Shown here: positions 6,324 to 8,632 of the stretch, piece by piece
Layout: each line of letters starts with the position of its first letter
How positions within the stretch are numbered: the stretch's first letter is position 1
DNA from: Treponema sp.
GTDB taxonomy: Bacteria > Spirochaetota > Spirochaetia > Treponematales > Breznakiellaceae
Length of the DNA stretch: 8,632 nt
Reading direction: 5' to 3'
Assembly: GCA_031275535.1 (NCBI GenBank)
Contig: JAISOR010000123.1
Span: forward strand, 1 to 8,632
Notes under the pieces: generated by a model
Database searches by the model: none
Told to the model about the DNA's origin: nothing
What the model saw: only the letters and a program-made list of their open reading frames with translations
Translations under genes and position numbers: made by a program

Positions 6324-7472
6324 ATGGTAAACAGCGTTATCAGTTTTCTTAGTGAAATTTATTATCCGGCATTGATAATCGCCGCCTTGTACTTTTTTCT
6401 CCTGTCCCTGGCAAATCATTATGAGATGTGGCGCTTTACCCTGGCCCCGGAAATTTTCGACGGCCCCAAGGTTTCGGTTCTGATTCCCGCCCGGAATGAG
6501 GAAGAAACCATCGAAGAGTGCCTCAATTCCCTGCGGAATCAGTTGTACAAAAATTATGAAATTCTGGTGATTGACGATAATTCCACCGACGCTACCCCGG
6601 CTATCCTCAAACGGATCGCCGCGGCAGACGACCGGATACAGGTTTTTACCGGCGCTCCCCTGCCGGAGGACTGGTTCGGCAAGCCCTTTGCCCTGCACCA
6701 GTTGTCCCAACACGCCAAGGGGGAGATCCTCCTTTTTACCGACGCCGATACCGTCCACAATCCCACCAGCATCGCCTGGGCGGTTACCAATATAGTGAAA
6801 CTCGAGGCGGATATGGTCTCCGGGTATGTGGGGCAGGTTTTTCTCAGCTTTGGGGAGATCGTCACGGTGCCCCTGATGTTTTCTCTTACCGGATTTATTA
6901 TTCCCCTTTTTATCAACCGCTTTACCAAACTCAGTTTTTTTTCTTCCGCCATCGGCCAGTATATCGCCATCCGGCATACGGTATTTAAGGCTATCGGCGG
7001 CTGCGAGGCCTTTAAGAAAAAAACCAGCGAAGATATTTATATGGCCCGCATGGTGAAACAGCGGGGCTACGAGACCCGGTTTCTCAATCTTTGTGAATAC
7101 GTGAAGTGCCGGATGTACAAAGGCTATCAGGCCGGGGTGCAGGGAATCGGCAAAAACATCTTTGACTTTTTGGGGAAAAACAGCTTCCTGCTTTTTATCA
7201 TCGCCCTGGTGGTGTTTTTCTTTTTGTTTTTCCCCTTTCCCCAGTTGTTCTTTTCCATTTCCAGCGGAAGCCCCTGGACCCAGCAAATCATCCTGGTGAA
7301 TATCCTCTATACCCTGACCTGGATCTTCATGTTTCTGGGCCAGCGGCTCAACTGGTGGTACGGCTTCCTCTGGCCCCTGATGTTTCTGAACCTCCTCTAC
7401 ATGGCGCTCTGGTCCTGGTTCAGGACCATTTCGGGCCGGGGCTTTATCTGGAAAGGCCGGGTGGTGTCCTGA
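6324..7472 (+). CDS. Membrane GT2-family glycosyltransferase (CrtQ/CruC/HpnB-like)
   Basis: 382-residue inverting GT-A glycosyltransferase fixed in the membrane, expected to transfer a sugar from a nucleotide-sugar to a lipid acceptor. Layout: N-terminal helix about 13-31; catalytic domain starting VSVLIPARNEE at 50-60, with LVIDDNSTD at 81-89 and the metal/nucleotide DAD motif at 140-142; a hydrophobic stretch about 176-198; the GQYIAIR acceptor-side motif at 211-217; the base motif SED at 235-237; then helices at about 287-308, 321-340 and 345-362, ending in a short basic tail. This topology matches glycosyltransferases acting on carotenoid, hopanoid or glycerolipid acceptors. ATG at 6324 is preferred because an upstream in-frame ATG at 6282 lies inside the TPR gene and adds 14 non-membrane residues; neither has a strong ribosome site. 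It is directly coupled to the acyltransferase gene by TGATG. Sugar and acceptor are unknown. Confidence 0.88.
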   Translation: MVNSVISFLSEIYYPALIIAALYFFLLSLANHYEMWRFTLAPEIFDGPKVSVLIPARNEEETIEECLNSLRNQLYKNYEILVIDDNSTDATPAILKRIAAADDRIQVFTGAPLPEDWFGKPFALHQLSQHAKGEILLFTDADTVHNPTSIAWAVTNIVKLEADMVSGYVGQVFLSFGEIVTVPLMFSLTGFIIPLFINRFTKLSFFSSAIGQYIAIRHTVFKAIGGCEAFKKKTSEDIYMARMVKQRGYETRFLNLCEYVKCRMYKGYQAGVQGIGKNIFDFLGKNSFLLFIIALVVFFFLFFPFPQLFFSISSGSPWTQQIILVNILYTLTWIFMFLGQRLNWWYGFLWPLMFLNLLYMALWSWFRTISGRGFIWKGRVVS

Positions 7473-8254
7473 TGCCCTACAAACACGGCAGACCGGTAAT
7501 AGACAGTTCCCTCCCCTTTCGGCTCGCCACCGCCTGGACCTTCAACATGGTTTTCCCCATCGCCCAGTTGTTCAACCTTATGCAGCACTCCACCCGGTAC
7601 AAACACCGGTGGAAACTGCTCCGCCATCGCCGGGCCATTACGGTTTCCAACCATACGACCTTTCTCGACCCCGTAAAAATAGCCGGCGCGCCCTGGCCCC
7701 GGCTTATTTACCAGACCATGCTGGAGGCCACGGTGGAATTTCCCTGGCTGGGCACCTTTACCCGGCTTCTGGGGGGAGTCCCCATTCCCCGGGGCAGAAC
7801 GGGCTACCGGAAGATCCTTGAATCCTGCGCCGCCGCCTTTACGCACCGGCGCTACCTCCACTTCTACCCCGAGGGGGAATGTTTTCTCTACAACCAGCGG
7901 ATCCGGGAATTTAAGCCCGGCGCTTTCCGCATTGCCGCAGAACTCGATATTCCGGTGATCCCCATGGTAACGGTTTTTTCCAACGGCCCCTTCAAGCCCT
8001 GGTCTTTTTGGGGCCGTTCCCTTCCCAAAGAAACCCTGGTGATCCTTGACGCGGTCCACCCGGCCCAATATGTGAAGCGGGATGAGCGGGGAGGCATCAC
8101 CGGCGAGTCGGTAAAAGAATTTGCCGAAGCGGTGCGCCGGATCATGCAGCAAGAAATTGACCGGCGCCGGGGCTCCAACGCCTTTTACCGGGGGCAGATG
8201 GAGCGGATCAAGGGCCTGAACGACAAAGACCGCAACACGGACAACAGCGCATAG
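7472..8254 (+). CDS. PlsC-type lysophospholipid/glycolipid acyltransferase
   Basis: 260-residue member of the LPLAT/PlsC superfamily, which moves a fatty acyl group from acyl-ACP or acyl-CoA to a hydroxyl on a lipid acceptor. The four family blocks are in order: catalytic NHTTFLD at 60-66 (His61, Asp66 of the H-x4-D motif); acceptor-binding GGVPIPRG at 101-108 (Arg107); FYPEGE at 131-136; VIPMV at 162-166. A hydrophobic N-terminal stretch at about 18-37 should place it on the membrane. The C-terminal 50 residues are charged and probably soluble. The ATG at 7472 shares its A with the TGA of the glycosyltransferase gene, a classic coupling arrangement; an earlier in-frame GTG at 7355 lies within the upstream gene and is rejected. 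Context suggests it acylates the product of the adjacent glycosyltransferase, as in CruC/CruD-type or CrtQ/CrtO-type pairs. Phosphatidic acid synthesis (plsC proper) is the main alternative. Confidence 0.88.
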   Translation: MPYKHGRPVIDSSLPFRLATAWTFNMVFPIAQLFNLMQHSTRYKHRWKLLRHRRAITVSNHTTFLDPVKIAGAPWPRLIYQTMLEATVEFPWLGTFTRLLGGVPIPRGRTGYRKILESCAAAFTHRRYLHFYPEGECFLYNQRIREFKPGAFRIAAELDIPVIPMVTVFSNGPFKPWSFWGRSLPKETLVILDAVHPAQYVKRDERGGITGESVKEFAEAVRRIMQQEIDRRRGSNAFYRGQMERIKGLNDKDRNTDNSA

Positions 8255-8316
8255 GAAACGTTATGCGAGATTGGGGCTGGAAAAACATATTACCAAATAC
8301 AATTATAGGTGAGCTG

Positions 8317-8362
8317 GTTCCAAAATCTGACATTTTGGAACTGCCTCATGTTTGTATTTTTT
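8317..8362 (+). terminator. Perfect 10-bp stem-loop followed by T-rich tract
   Basis: GTTCCAAAAT (8317-8326), loop CTGAC, and ATTTTGGAAC (8332-8341) form a perfect hairpin that two G-T pairs could extend outward. A T-rich stretch (8351-8362) follows 9 bases later, farther than in a standard intrinsic terminator. It sits after the acyltransferase stop and before a separate promoter, so ending the TPR-GT2-acyltransferase transcript is plausible. The alternative is a dispersed REP-like palindrome. Confidence 0.4.
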
Positions 8363-8390
8363 GAAAATAAATTAGCTGAAATATTATTAT
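8361..8390 (+). promoter_or_regulatory. Candidate promoter for the AT-rich right-edge gene
   Basis: TTGAAA (8361-8366, five of six -35 positions) and TATTAT (8385-8390, five of six -10 positions) are 18 bp apart. A start near 8397 would give a leader of about 34 bases to the ATG at 8431, with GAGGT at 8422-8426 as ribosome site. The region is AT-rich, so chance matches are likelier than elsewhere in the window. Confidence 0.45.
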
Positions 8391-8430
8391 TTGCAGGAAT
8401 TGATTAAAAATTTTACGATATGAGGTATAT

Positions 8431-8632
8431 ATGAAATGGGTTGTTATTTTGTTGCTTTTGTTCTCTCCATTGAGTTGTAAAGGAAACAAATATTATCAAA
8501 CGGCCGCTATTGACACTGTTGCACCGGAAGAACAAATTGCTGAAAATGGCAGTAATATGGATATTATAACAGAAGAACAATTGCGGAAACAAAATAACGA
8601 AGATACCGCTGTTGTTTCTGAAGATATAGGTT
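8431..8632 (+). CDS. Putative exported or lipid-anchored protein, 3'-truncated
   Basis: Only the first 67 codons are in the window and the frame runs off the right edge. The N-terminus is a short export signal: Lys2, then a Val/Ile/Leu/Phe core, ending in SPLSC with Cys16. Ser at -1 and Leu at -2 are compatible with a relaxed lipobox, but Pro at -3 is atypical, so lipidation is uncertain. From about residue 30 on it is acidic and rich in Gln, Asn and Glu, a low-complexity linker common after a lipoprotein anchor. GAGGT lies 4 bases before the ATG. Codon use is strongly AT-ending, unlike every gene to its left, which suggests a different origin or weak expression. Function cannot be assigned. 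Confidence 0.65.
   Translation, partial: MKWVVILLLLFSPLSCKGNKYYQTAAIDTVAPEEQIAENGSNMDIITEEQLRKQNNEDTAVVSEDIG

Noticed and set aside
6177..7286. 369-codon open frame on the - strand opposite the GT2 gene
   Set aside because: Antisense shadow of the glycosyltransferase and the TPR gene end, with low-complexity Lys/Gly-rich sequence.
8263..8364. 33-codon open frame beginning MRDWGWK
   Set aside because: No convincing ribosome site, and its second half is the stem-loop. It is probably chance or a remnant rather than a gene.

Overview
The window is mostly GC-rich, tightly packed coding DNA on the + strand, with one small gene on the - strand and an AT-rich right edge. Gene content (a low-molecular-weight thioredoxin reductase, a NagZ-like family 3 glycosidase, a two-HKD cardiolipin synthase, a membrane GT2/acyltransferase pair, exported TPR and lipoprotein-like genes) and codon use suggest a free-living or gut-associated bacterium. 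A spirochaete of the Treponema group is my best guess. This is inference from style and content; no marker gene in the window fixes the taxonomy.

Left block (1-5103, all +): a 5'-truncated trxB overlaps by 4 bases a GTG-started glycoside hydrolase family 3 gene. A two-part GNAT acetyltransferase follows after 13 bp, and cardiolipin synthase (cls) after a further 64 bp. The first three look like one transcription unit. cls has a strong ribosome binding site that moves its start 60 bases inside the longest open frame.

Middle (5104-5596): cls converges on a small - strand gene for an 85-residue protein built of three 29-residue repeats. Each repeat carries the same C-x2-C-x8-C-x7-H ligand set. 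I do not recognise a named family, and this is the most unusual object in the window. Its 164-bp upstream region is shared with a divergent + strand unit and contains promoter-like boxes, a 10-bp palindrome and a possible 9-codon leader frame.

Right block (5597-8254, +): an exported TPR protein, a membrane GT2 glycosyltransferase and a PlsC-type acyltransferase. The last two share a TGATG stop/start. Together they look like a module that glycosylates and acylates a membrane lipid. With cls nearby, envelope lipid assembly is the common theme.

Right edge (8255-8632): composition turns sharply AT-rich. It holds a perfect 10-bp stem-loop, a good candidate promoter and the start of a gene for a putative exported or lipid-anchored protein that runs off the window. 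I see no CRISPR array, tRNA, rRNA, transposase or recognised defence system. The clearest candidate for something undescribed is the triple CCCH repeat protein.
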